DNA of 64,000 nt from an uncultured Pseudomonadales bacterium (GTDB lineage Bacteria > Pseudomonadota > Gammaproteobacteria > Pseudomonadales > Azotimanducaceae): NCBI GenBank assembly GCA_958295875.1, contig OY282379.1, forward strand, positions 2,881,046 to 2,945,045, given 5' to 3'. The notes beneath the pieces are model-generated. The model did no database searches. It was not told the DNA's origin and worked only from the letters and a program-made list of their open reading frames with translations. The translations under genes were made by a program, and so were the position numbers. Of the stretch, positions 37,086 to 45,453 are shown piece by piece (within the stretch, counting starts at the first letter, position 1; the number at the start of each line of letters is the position of its first letter).

Positions 37086-40000
37086 TCAAGGGTCGGCGGC
37101 CCGCTCCGATTCGGCGGTCGACGTCGGTTCGCTCTCCGACGGGATGGCGAGTCGCCAGCCTCTGACCCACGACCGAGTGGGCGCGTCGGTGAGCTCGACG
37201 TTGACCACGAGCTCTCGACTCCTGCCAGGGGTTCGAGCGAGCACCGTAACGGTGGTCTCCCCGAGCTGCTCGCCGAGCGGCACGATTCGCAACACGCCGC
37301 CCTCGACATGCGCTTGGACCAACGCCGGATCGCCGACGGTGACGCGATACTCGACGGCGTTGCCGAGGACGGCGAAGATATCGGCGACGTTCAACGAGAG
37401 CGCGTCGCCGGTCGGCACGTCTCGGTTGGCCGCGTCTTTGATGATGCCGACTCCCCCCCTGCGCCAGTCAAATAGGACGGTTTCGTCAGCTCCGTCCAGT
37501 GGCCAAATGGTGGCAAACAGCCGCTCGTCCAACTCCAGCACGCTGTCCCGCAAGGTCTCCACGCTTATCGTTGTCTCCGTGCTGCCGGCGGCTACAACTG
37601 CTTCCCCTTGGGCCGGGGAATAGTCCACGCCTGCCTCGGCGAGTGGCGGCCGCACGTAGGTCTCGGGCGAGTAAGTCCCCCAGCGGAGTTTCACGTCGCG
37701 GTCGACGGCTGGCGCCAGCCGCACGCGGAACGCAAGCGCTTCACCCTCGGTGGCGACTGCATCGTCCACACGAATGCTTGGCGAGAAGACAACGTCCACG
37801 CCGCGGCCGCGCAGCGCCGAAATATGGGCGCCTGCCGACTCGTCGTCGAGCGGGTTGCCGCTGAGGTCGAGGAGGTGGAGGTGGCCGCCTCCCAAGCCGG
37901 TGTTCCCCAGGAGTGGTGAAATGTCCTCTATCGCGTTGTTGAGCAGATGGACATAGCGCAAGCTGGTCATTCCCGACAGCGGCGACACGTCCTCGACCGC
38001 GTTGTCAGTGAGACTAAGGTTAGCTAGCTCCGTCAATCCGGCAAGGGCGGAGAGGTCCTCGATCGCGTTTGACTCGAGACCGAGGTTGAACAAGTTCGTC
38101 AGCCCGGCAGCCGCCGAGATGTCCTTTATCGCGTTATTCGAGACGTCGAGGGTATTCAAGCTCGTCATCCCGCCAAGCGCCGAGATGTCTTCAACGGCGT
38201 TGTCTTCGAGATAAAGGAAACCAACCCTCAATTCCTTCAGCGCCGAGATGTCCTCTATCCGGTTTCCTGACAAGTGGAGAACGCGCAGATTCGCCAGACC
38301 CGAGAGCGCCGAGATGTCCTCGAGACCATTCCAGGCAAGGTAAAGTTCTTTGAGGTTGGCGAGATAGTTGACGTCGTTCCCGCTCAACGAGGCCAATCCG
38401 CGACCCGAGAGATCCAACGCGCTGACAGCCGCGACATCCCATGCCGTTACATCTCGACAGGCCGTATGCCCGGTGGCGTCCACAATGGCCTGCCGAACTG
38501 CCGGGGCACGGTCGCAAACAGAGACCATGGCAACGGTACCTAGCTGCCGCAGCAAGACAGGCTTGCCCGCTATGGAGACGACGCCCCGACGGACCACCCC
38601 CTCGTTCGGTGCAGCGCGAATTACGGCCCTGTCGCCTTCCACCGCCACGTCTAGGAAGGTCTCGTTGGTGACGGCGCGCCAAGGACAAGACGCGCCCGAC
38701 CCGCCGACTTCCACGGTGTAGCTGCCGCCGTCTGCTGGCACTTCCAGGACATCCGCCGACAGGCCGAACCGGCACCGTGCGGATCGCAGGCGCCAGTTGG
38801 CCAATGCCCGTCTGTTTTCATTGACGGCCCGGCTGGCGTCGGCCGGCCACTCGTCCGGCCCGGCGTCTTCTTCGGCGATGCCCAGCGGGTCGCCATCGTC
38901 GTTGGGCCAGCGTTGACGCGGGTTGGAAAGACGCAACAGCCGCCCGCAATTGAATCCACTATCGAGGCACTGCCGTGGATAGGCCATGGTCGTTACCCAA
39001 CGTCGTTCCTCCTCCGCGCCGGCGTCGAAGGCACGCTGATTGACGTAGCCGATGCCATAGAGCCGAAAGGGGTCGTCGGCCAACCCCTGCTCTATGATCC
39101 GCCTGTACTCGACACCGTCCTCATGGGTGACCAATTGATAGGCATCGTGTTGCAAGCCCATGTTGTGGCCAACCTCGTGAATCAGCGTGCCTACATTTGC
39201 AATACTGGTGCCGAAGGCGCCCCAAAGGAAAGCTATTCCACCGGCGTCGTCCAAGTCTCCTCGGTCGTGGATCAAATGAACGAGGTCCGCCGAGTAGGCG
39301 TCGCGGACCTCGTGTACTTCGGTCATGTAGCCGTCGTCGGAGAATGCGAGATGTCCTAAGAGAGTGCCTATGTTGTTTTCCGTGCGCTCGTAGTCGTAGT
39401 GTACTTCCGTGGCGCCAACTAGGTTGAGGCGCGTCTGGATGTCGCTGGCCAAGTACGCCTCGTTGGCGCCGGCGATGGCCAGGTCCACGAACGCCTGCAT
39501 GCGCCGTGGGCCGCCAAGCCCCTCGCGGGTGGACTGCGTCCAGAACACGAAGATGTCGATCGTCGAACCATCGTCTTCGCTGCCATCGCCAGTAGCTTGC
39601 GGGCCATCCTTCGATCTCCGTTCCGCGCCGCGGGCACCATCTTTCACTCTCGGCGGCAGGATCGGCTCGGCCAGCGGCTTCCTTTTGGTCGGGTCGGTCT
39701 TCTCGATCAGATACGACCCGCCGCCCGCGGTGCGGATGGTGTAGTGGCCTTGGGGCGTCCAGACATCGCCGACGACCACGGCGCCGTTCACCACCAGGAC
39801 GACGTTGCTGACGTCCTTCATGCCGGCGATGTGTCCGGCCAAGGAATAGCCGCGCGAGGTCGGCGCGGTGCGCTCGATCACGGCGGTCATGTCCACGCCG
39901 TCCAGCAAGTTGAGCCGCAGCCGCGTGGCGCTGCCAGCGCTCGCTTGGCCGCGGGCGCGGGCAAGCTGATCCTTGGCGATGCCGACAATCCTGCGCTGAG

Positions 40001-40187
40001 CCGCCGGGGTGTCCAAGCTCTTGCCGCCGCTTGCGTCGTCCTTGGCGCCCGTGCGCGGCTCGAGCAGCGGCGGAGCGTTCGCCGGGCGCGGGTCGAAGAA
40101 GAGCCCTGGCAGCGTGTCTTCAACCGGCGCCGGCTGTCCATGCGCGACGGCAGCGCTTGCCAGCAAAAGAAGGATGGCGCATCGCAT
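37086..40187 (-). CDS. Secreted metzincin metalloprotease with BACON, leucine-rich-repeat and Calx-beta regions
   Basis: A 1033-aa protein with a signal peptide (MRCAILLLLASAAVAHGQ). The protease domain has the complete metzincin zinc site HEVGHNMGLQH (H337, E338, H341, H347) and a Met-turn VTTMAYP. A BACON-like domain follows (~520-580: GGSYTVEVGGSGASCPWRAV). Next come about eight internalin-like 22-residue leucine-rich repeats (~590-790: LxxLxLxxNxIEDIS), then a Calx-beta domain (~800-900) and a beta-rich C-terminal domain. It is presumably secreted or surface-bound and acts on proteins, with LRRs for partner binding. It interrupts the ffh-rpsP neighbourhood on the opposite strand and is less GC-rich than its flanks, which suggests transfer. 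Extension to 40925 runs through rpsP and was rejected. Confidence 0.88.
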   Translation of the reverse strand: MRCAILLLLASAAVAHGQPAPVEDTLPGLFFDPRPANAPPLLEPRTGAKDDASGGKSLDTPAAQRRIVGIAKDQLARARGQASAGSATRLRLNLLDGVDMTAVIERTAPTSRGYSLAGHIAGMKDVSNVVLVVNGAVVVGDVWTPQGHYTIRTAGGGSYLIEKTDPTKRKPLAEPILPPRVKDGARGAERRSKDGPQATGDGSEDDGSTIDIFVFWTQSTREGLGGPRRMQAFVDLAIAGANEAYLASDIQTRLNLVGATEVHYDYERTENNIGTLLGHLAFSDDGYMTEVHEVRDAYSADLVHLIHDRGDLDDAGGIAFLWGAFGTSIANVGTLIHEVGHNMGLQHDAYQLVTHEDGVEYRRIIEQGLADDPFRLYGIGYVNQRAFDAGAEEERRWVTTMAYPRQCLDSGFNCGRLLRLSNPRQRWPNDDGDPLGIAEEDAGPDEWPADASRAVNENRRALANWRLRSARCRFGLSADVLEVPADGGSYTVEVGGSGASCPWRAVTNETFLDVAVEGDRAVIRAAPNEGVVRRGVVSIAGKPVLLRQLGTVAMVSVCDRAPAVRQAIVDATGHTACRDVTAWDVAAVSALDLSGRGLASLSGNDVNYLANLKELYLAWNGLEDISALSGLANLRVLHLSGNRIEDISALKELRVGFLYLEDNAVEDISALGGMTSLNTLDVSNNAIKDISAAAGLTNLFNLGLESNAIEDLSALAGLTELANLSLTDNAVEDVSPLSGMTSLRYVHLLNNAIEDISPLLGNTGLGGGHLHLLDLSGNPLDDESAGAHISALRGRGVDVVFSPSIRVDDAVATEGEALAFRVRLAPAVDRDVKLRWGTYSPETYVRPPLAEAGVDYSPAQGEAVVAAGSTETTISVETLRDSVLELDERLFATIWPLDGADETVLFDWRRGGVGIIKDAANRDVPTGDALSLNVADIFAVLGNAVEYRVTVGDPALVQAHVEGGVLRIVPLGEQLGETTVTVLARTPGRSRELVVNVELTDAPTRSWVRGWRLAIPSESEPTSTAESERAADP

Positions 40188-40394
40188 CAAGTCAGTAGAA
40201 ATGACGTAATCGGACTTGGAGCCAATTTGGTCAAACTCTAACACAGGGGTGCTACGGCGGAGTCGCCACCTTGTGCCGTGCTCGCACTGTGCTCGACATT
40301 TTTCAAGCCGACTTTGGCCGCCAAAGTGCGCGAACCGAGGCTCGGTCGCTGGCAGTCGCGCAAGGTTAAGACGGCCAGTCCCGGCACTTTGTCG

Positions 40395-40423
40395 TTCCAT
40401 CAAAGCAACCCATCCGGTAGAAT
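40395..40423 (+). promoter_or_regulatory. Candidate promoter of the rpsP-rimM-trmD-rplS operon
   Basis: TAGAAT (40418-40423) is a good -10 box 28 bases before the rpsP ATG. A weak -35 (TTCCAT, 40395-40400) stands 17 bases upstream. A promoter is expected here because the gene upstream points the other way. Confidence 0.4.
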
Positions 40424-40451
40424 CGCCGGCTTTTCCGGTGGGCTTTGGTCC

Positions 40452-40715
40452 ATGGTCAAGATTCGGCTTGCGCGGCATGGCGCGAAGAAGCACCCATTCT
40501 TTCATCTGACGGTGGCGGACCAAGCCGCGGCGCGGGATGGTCGGTTCATCGAGCGGGTTGGCTTCTACAATCCGGTGGCGAAGGGACAAGAAGAACGGGT
40601 GCGCATCAACCTTGCGCGCGTGGACCACTGGCTCGCCGTCGGCGCGCAGCCGACAGAGCGCGCCGGCAAGCTGATCAGCGCGGCCCGCCGCGCCGCGGCT
40701 GAGCCAACCGCCTAG
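40452..40715 (+). CDS. rpsP: 30S ribosomal protein S16
   Basis: An 87-aa protein starting [23 protein letters not shown], with [13 protein letters not shown], the standard S16 signature, and normal length. First gene of the rpsP-rimM-trmD-rplS operon. A longer in-frame frame from 40278 is not supported. Confidence 0.97.
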   Translation: MVKIRLARHGAKKHPFFHLTVADQAAARDGRFIERVGFYNPVAKGQEERVRINLARVDHWLAVGAQPTERAGKLISAARRAAAEPTA

Positions 40716-40755
40716 CCGACGCTGGCTGTGCGGGGATGTCGCGATTGGCAGCCAC

Positions 40756-41331
40756 ATGGCGGAGCAAGCGCAACGGCAGCCCGACGGGGCGCGCGAGGGG
40801 CAGCGCCCTTCGCAAGAGTTGGAGGGGAGAGACGCCGATCTTGTCGTAGTGGGCCGCATCGGCGCGGCGCATGGTGTGCGGGGTTGGCTGCGCGTTAGCT
40901 CCTTCACGGCGCCGCCAGACAACATTTTGGGTTATCGGCCTTGGTCGCTGCATGTCGGCGGCGCTTGGCGATGCGTGCAGGTGGAAGCGGCGGAGCGGCG
41001 TGGCGAGGGCTTTCTGTGTCGGTTCGCCGGCGTGGCCGACCGCGACGCCGCCGCCGCGTTGCGGGGGGCCTTGGTGGCGGTGCCGGGCGCCGCGTTGCCG
41101 GCGCTGGACGACGGCGAGTATTACTGGCGAGACCTCATCGGCCTCGATGTCGCCACCGTTGCCGGCGCCGCGCTGGGCCGGGTGGAGAACTTGATGGAAA
41201 CGGGCGCCAACGACGCCTTGGTCGCGCGCGATGGACAGCGCGAACGGCTCATCCCGTTCGTTGCCCACGTGGTGCGCGCGGTGGACTTGCAGGGCGGCGT
41301 CATCGTGGTGGACTGGGACGCGGATTTTTGA
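40756..41331 (+). CDS. rimM: Ribosome maturation factor RimM
   Basis: A 191-aa protein of the family that assists assembly of the 30S head by binding S19. The core begins VVVGRIGAAHGVRGWLRVSSFT near residue 31. The PRC-barrel half contains YYWRDLIGLDVAT and the C-terminal LIPFVAHVVRAVDLQGGVIVVDWD. The first 30 residues are an extra polar N-terminal tail. It is followed after 2 bases by trmD. Confidence 0.96.
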   Translation: MAEQAQRQPDGAREGQRPSQELEGRDADLVVVGRIGAAHGVRGWLRVSSFTAPPDNILGYRPWSLHVGGAWRCVQVEAAERRGEGFLCRFAGVADRDAAAALRGALVAVPGAALPALDDGEYYWRDLIGLDVATVAGAALGRVENLMETGANDALVARDGQRERLIPFVAHVVRAVDLQGGVIVVDWDADF

Positions 41332-41333
41332 CC

Positions 41334-42074
41334 ATGCAAGCCACCGCCATCACCCTGTACCCGACCATGTTCGACGCTTGGACGAGCCGGGGCGTGGTGG
41401 CGCGCGCCATTGCCGGTGGCGCCATGCAGTTCCGCGCCACAGATTTGCGTGACTATGCCGAAGGCCCCCATGCCACGGTGGATGACCGACCCTACGGCGG
41501 CGGCCCCGGCATGGTGATGATGGCAGCCCCGTTGACGCGGGCGCTGGCGGCAACCCGTGAGCAGGCGGCCGGCCATGTCACCACGGTGTTCATGTCGCCC
41601 CAAGGGCAGCGCTTCGACCAGCGCGTTGCCGCCGAGCTCAGCGAACTCGAAAGCCTCGCTTTCGTCGCCGGTCGCTTCGAGGGCGTGGACGAGCGGTTCG
41701 TGGAGCGCGAGGTGGACATCGAGCTGTCGCTCGGAGATTTCGTCATCACCGGCGGCGAGTTGGCCATCATGGTGGTGCTCGACGCCGTGGCGCGGCTGTT
41801 GCCGGGAGCGGTGGGCAACGCCGAATCCCTCATCGCCGAATCGCATATGGACGGCCTGCTCGATTGCCCCCACTACACCCGCCCCGCGGTGTTTGAGGGC
41901 GCCGCCGTTCCACCCACGCTCATGAGCGGCGACCATGCCGCCGTGGCGCGTTGGCGCCGCAAGCAATCCTTGGGGCGCACTTGGCGCCGCCGGCCAGACT
42001 TGCTCGCCGGCCGCCGGTTCGCCGCGGAAGATCAAAGCCTCCTGCGGGAGTTCATCGCCGACACTGTGGAGTAG
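41334..42074 (+). CDS. trmD: tRNA (guanine-N1)-methyltransferase
   Basis: A 246-aa SPOUT methyltransferase that makes m1G37 in tRNAs. The family motifs [22 protein letters not shown] and [25 protein letters not shown] (trefoil knot) are intact, and length is normal. Confidence 0.98.
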   Translation: MQATAITLYPTMFDAWTSRGVVARAIAGGAMQFRATDLRDYAEGPHATVDDRPYGGGPGMVMMAAPLTRALAATREQAAGHVTTVFMSPQGQRFDQRVAAELSELESLAFVAGRFEGVDERFVEREVDIELSLGDFVITGGELAIMVVLDAVARLLPGAVGNAESLIAESHMDGLLDCPHYTRPAVFEGAAVPPTLMSGDHAAVARWRRKQSLGRTWRRRPDLLAGRRFAAEDQSLLREFIADTVE

Positions 42075-42081
42075 CCCAAAC

Positions 42082-42432
42082 ATGCGTCGCAACAAAGTGA
42101 TCGAAGAGCTCGAGAACGAGCAACTCAGACAAGACATTCCAGACTTCGGGCCGGGCGACACCTTGATCGTGCGCGTGCGCATCCGCGAAGGGGCGCGGGA
42201 GCGCCTGCAGGCATTCGAGGGGGTCGTCATCGGCAAGCGCAACCGCGGCCTCAATTCCTCATTCACCGTGCGCAAGATGGCGCATGGCGTGGGCGTCGAG
42301 CGCAGCTTCCAGACGCACAGCCCAGACATCGCCAATGTGGAAGTGAAACGCCGCGGCGACGTGCGGCGCGCCAAGCTGTATTACCTGCGCAGCCGCTCGG
42401 GCCGGGCGGCGCGCATCAAGGAAAAGGTCTAA
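42082..42432 (+). CDS. rplS: 50S ribosomal protein L19
   Basis: A 116-aa protein with [51 protein letters not shown] and RAKLYYLR, the L19 signature. It is last in the rpsP operon; xerD begins 3 bases after its stop and may be read through. Confidence 0.98.
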   Translation: MRRNKVIEELENEQLRQDIPDFGPGDTLIVRVRIREGARERLQAFEGVVIGKRNRGLNSSFTVRKMAHGVGVERSFQTHSPDIANVEVKRRGDVRRAKLYYLRSRSGRAARIKEKV

Positions 42433-42435
42433 CGC

Positions 42436-43347
42436 ATGGTGGCGGACGGCGGCGCAGCGCACGCCGTCGAAGTCGACGCCTATCTGGATTCGCTTTGGCT
42501 GCAAAAGGGCCTTGCGGCCAACACGTTGGCGGCGTATCGCCGCGACCTCACGGCATTTGGCGGGTGGCTAGAGCGCGGGTTGGACTCGGCGCAGCCGCAC
42601 GACATCCAAGCCTACTTGGGCGAACGCTACGACGGCGGCGCCTCGGCGCGCTCGGCGGCGCGATTGCTGTCGTGCCTGCGCGGCTACTACCGCGCCGCGG
42701 TGGACGCCGGACGGCTGCGGCAGGATCCCACCGCGACGGTGGCGCGCCCGATGTTGGGGCGGCCGTTGCCGAAGTCGCTCTCGGAAGGCGAGGTGGAGGC
42801 GCTGTTGGGGGCGCCGCGGGTGGATGATCCCACCGGCCTCGCTCACGAGTACCGCGACCGCACCATGCTGGAAGTGCTGTACGCCACGGGCTTGCGCGTT
42901 TCGGAACTGGTTGGCCTCGCCGTGTCGGCGCTCAATCTGCGCCAAGGCGTGGCGCGCGTCACCGGCAAGGGCGGCAAGGAACGGCTGGTGCCGGCCGGCG
43001 AGGTGGCATTGGATTGGGTGGGGCGGTACTTGGCCGTCGCCCGCCCGGCGCTGTTGCGGGGCCGCCCGAGCGACGCGCTGTTCCCTTCCAATCGCGGCGT
43101 CGCGCTGACGCGCCAAGCGTTCTGGCATGGCATCAAGCGCTATGCCGAGCGCGCCGGCATCAGGGCGGACATCTCGCCGCACACCCTGCGGCACGCCTTC
43201 GCCACGCATCTGCTCAACCACGGGGCAGACTTGCGGGCGGTGCAGATGATGTTGGGCCATGCAGATTTGTCCACCACCCAGATCTACACCCACGTCGCGC
43301 GGGATCGCTTGAAGCGGTTACACTCCGCGCATCACCCACGCGGATGA
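42436..43347 (+). CDS. xerD: Site-specific tyrosine recombinase XerD
   Basis: A 303-aa recombinase that with XerC resolves chromosome dimers at dif. The SAM-like N-terminal domain covers ~1-95. Catalytic residues are in place: Arg in ATGLRVSELVGL, Lys in TGKGGKERLVP, HTLRHAFATHLL (H-x-x-R), and LGHADLSTTQIYTHV with the nucleophilic Tyr. The dsbC-hom gene order downstream fits XerD rather than XerC. It overlaps dsbC by ATGA. Confidence 0.95.
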   Translation: MVADGGAAHAVEVDAYLDSLWLQKGLAANTLAAYRRDLTAFGGWLERGLDSAQPHDIQAYLGERYDGGASARSAARLLSCLRGYYRAAVDAGRLRQDPTATVARPMLGRPLPKSLSEGEVEALLGAPRVDDPTGLAHEYRDRTMLEVLYATGLRVSELVGLAVSALNLRQGVARVTGKGGKERLVPAGEVALDWVGRYLAVARPALLRGRPSDALFPSNRGVALTRQAFWHGIKRYAERAGIRADISPHTLRHAFATHLLNHGADLRAVQMMLGHADLSTTQIYTHVARDRLKRLHSAHHPRG

Positions 43348-44105
43348 AGCGGGCGCGAAACGTGAAGACCACCTTACGGCTCGTGCTTGCCGCCGGCGTG
43401 GTGCTGGCCGTCGGCGTGGGCGCTGCCGCCGCGGAGCAAACGGCAGCCGAGCAGGACGCGCTGCGCGCGGAGCTCAGACGGCTGCTGCCAGAATTGCCCA
43501 TCTCCACCGTTGCCGAATCCGCCATCGCCGGGGTGTATGCCGTGCAGCTCGAAGATGGCGCCATGCTCTATGTGAGCGGAGACGGCAGCCATGCCATCGC
43601 CGGCGACATGTACGCCTTGACGGATGCTGGCCCGGTGAACCTCGCGGAGAGCCAGCGCGCGAAGCGGCGCCGGGAACTCATCGCCGGCGTGGATGTGGCG
43701 GACATGATCGTGTTCGCGCCGCGCGCCAAGCCGCGCGCCGTGCTGCACGTCTTCACGGATGTGGACTGCGGCTACTGCCGCAAACTGCACAACGAGCGCC
43801 AAGCGCTGCGCGAGCATGGCATCGAGTTGCGCTACCTCGCCTATCCGCGCGCCGGCGTCGGCTCGCCGACGTACAACCACATGGTGTCGGCGTGGTGCGC
43901 GGATGATCGCCAAGGCGCCATCACGCACCTCAAGCAGGGCGAGGCCATCACGGACAGAACCTGCGACAACCCGGTGGCCGCGCAATACGAGTTGGGGGGC
44001 ATGGTGGGCGTTTCCGGCACGCCGTCCATCATCACGGCGGCCGGCGAGCTGATTCCCGGCTACATGCCGGCGGACGAACTCGCAAAGAAGCTCGGCGTGC
44101 TCTAG
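43344..44105 (+). CDS. dsbC: Periplasmic thiol:disulfide isomerase DsbC
   Basis: A 253-aa protein with a signal peptide (TLRLVLAAGVVLAVGVG then AAAAE), an N-terminal dimerisation domain (~30-85) and a thioredoxin domain with active site DVDCGYCRKLH. The second conserved disulfide is probably formed by C in SAWCADD and C in RTCDNP, and the cis-Pro is in VSGTPSII. DsbC corrects wrong disulfides in exported proteins and is kept reduced by DsbD. Confidence 0.96.
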   Translation: MKRARNVKTTLRLVLAAGVVLAVGVGAAAAEQTAAEQDALRAELRRLLPELPISTVAESAIAGVYAVQLEDGAMLYVSGDGSHAIAGDMYALTDAGPVNLAESQRAKRRRELIAGVDVADMIVFAPRAKPRAVLHVFTDVDCGYCRKLHNERQALREHGIELRYLAYPRAGVGSPTYNHMVSAWCADDRQGAITHLKQGEAITDRTCDNPVAAQYELGGMVGVSGTPSIITAAGELIPGYMPADELAKKLGVL

Positions 44106-45412
44106 TGCCCACGCCGTTGCGGGTGGGCCTAGCTGGTCTCGGCACGGTCGGCCAAGGCGTCGTGCGCCTGTTGCTTGAAGATGCGGCCGGCCTCCGGGCG
44201 CGGGCGCCGCGCCCGCTCGTGCTCAGCCGCGTTGCCAGCCGCACCCCACGCCCACATGTGGCGCTGGGCGGCGCGCCGTTCTCCACCGATGCGCGGGCGC
44301 TCATCGACGCCGACGATGTGGACGTCATCGTGGAGACCATCGCCAGCACCGACGCGGACGCCGCCCTCGCCGCATCCAAGGAGTTGCTCGCCGGCGCCAT
44401 CGACGCCGGCAAGGGCTTTGTGACGGCGAACAAGGCCCTCATCGCCCGGGAGGGCAACGCGCTCTTGGCCGCTGCGCGCAACGCCGGCACGCACGTCGGC
44501 TTCGAGGCGGCGGTGGCGGGAGGGGTGCCGATCATCAACGCGCTCACCCAAGGCCTTGCCGCCAATCGCATCGAGTGGCTCGCCGGCATCGTGAACGGCA
44601 CCTCCAACCACATCTTGACGGCCATGGCGCAGGACGGGCAGAGTTTTGACGCCGCGTTGGCGGAGGCGCAGCGCTTGGGCTACGCGGAGGCAGACCCCAC
44701 CTTCGATGTGGAAGGCATCGACGCCGCCCACAAGCTCGCCATTCTCGCGCACCTCGCCTTCGGGGCGCCGCTGGACTTGGCTGGCGTGTATGTCGAAGGC
44801 ATCCGCGCCATCGATGCCGAAGACATCGCGTATGCGCGGGAGCTTGGCTTTCGCGTCAAGCACCTCGGCGTCGCCCGGCGCGGCGCGCAACCGCGCGTCC
44901 ATCCGTGCCTGCTGCCGGAAGACAGCCTGATCGCCAAGGTGGACGGCGTGTCGAACGCGGTGCAGGTGCATGGCCATGCCGTCGGTTCGACGCTCTATGT
45001 CGGGCCCGGCGCCGGCGCGGCGCCGACGGCTTCCGCCATCGTTGCCAACTTGCTGGAGATCGCCCGCGCCGCCCCAATGGCCTTGCCGGCGCCGGCGCAA
45101 GCGGGTGCCACCGCCCCCATCGGGGCGCTCACCTGCCAGCACTACTTGAAGATTCCGGCGGCGGACGAACCCGGCGTCTTCGCGCAGGTGGCGGAAATCT
45201 TGAGCCGTCACGGCGTTTCCATCGAGAGCGTGATTCAACGCGGCGCCGCCGCGCGTGGCGAGGCCGCGTCGCAGTGGGTGCCCATCGTCATCCTCACCAA
45301 CGCCGCCGCGGAGGCCGAGATGCGCGCCATCGTGGCGGCGATTGAAGGCTTGGACGGGGTGACAGGGCGCATTGGGCGCATCCGCGTGGCGGATTTCGGC
45401 GGGACGGTCTGA
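44105..45412 (+). CDS. hom: Homoserine dehydrogenase
   Basis: A 435-aa enzyme that converts aspartate semialdehyde to homoserine. It has the NAD(P) motif GLAGLGTVGQGVVRLL, the conserved TANKALIA and FEAAVAGGVPIINALTQGL segments, GIVNGTSNHILTAM, EADPTFDVEGIDAAHKL, and a C-terminal ACT domain (PGVFAQVAEILSRHGVSIES) for threonine feedback control. GTG start overlapping the dsbC stop by one base. Threonine synthase, which often follows hom in related genomes, is absent. Confidence 0.96.
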   Translation: MPTPLRVGLAGLGTVGQGVVRLLLEDAAGLRARAPRPLVLSRVASRTPRPHVALGGAPFSTDARALIDADDVDVIVETIASTDADAALAASKELLAGAIDAGKGFVTANKALIAREGNALLAAARNAGTHVGFEAAVAGGVPIINALTQGLAANRIEWLAGIVNGTSNHILTAMAQDGQSFDAALAEAQRLGYAEADPTFDVEGIDAAHKLAILAHLAFGAPLDLAGVYVEGIRAIDAEDIAYARELGFRVKHLGVARRGAQPRVHPCLLPEDSLIAKVDGVSNAVQVHGHAVGSTLYVGPGAGAAPTASAIVANLLEIARAAPMALPAPAQAGATAPIGALTCQHYLKIPAADEPGVFAQVAEILSRHGVSIESVIQRGAAARGEAASQWVPIVILTNAAAEAEMRAIVAAIEGLDGVTGRIGRIRVADFGGTV

Positions 45413-45453
45413 TCGAGCTGGAACCTCGCCCAGCGCCGCCGCCAGACTCGGGG

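Noticed and set aside
40188..40925. 246-residue N-terminal extension of the LRR protease
   Set aside because: It runs antisense through rpsP and part of rimM. The signal peptide begins at 40187.
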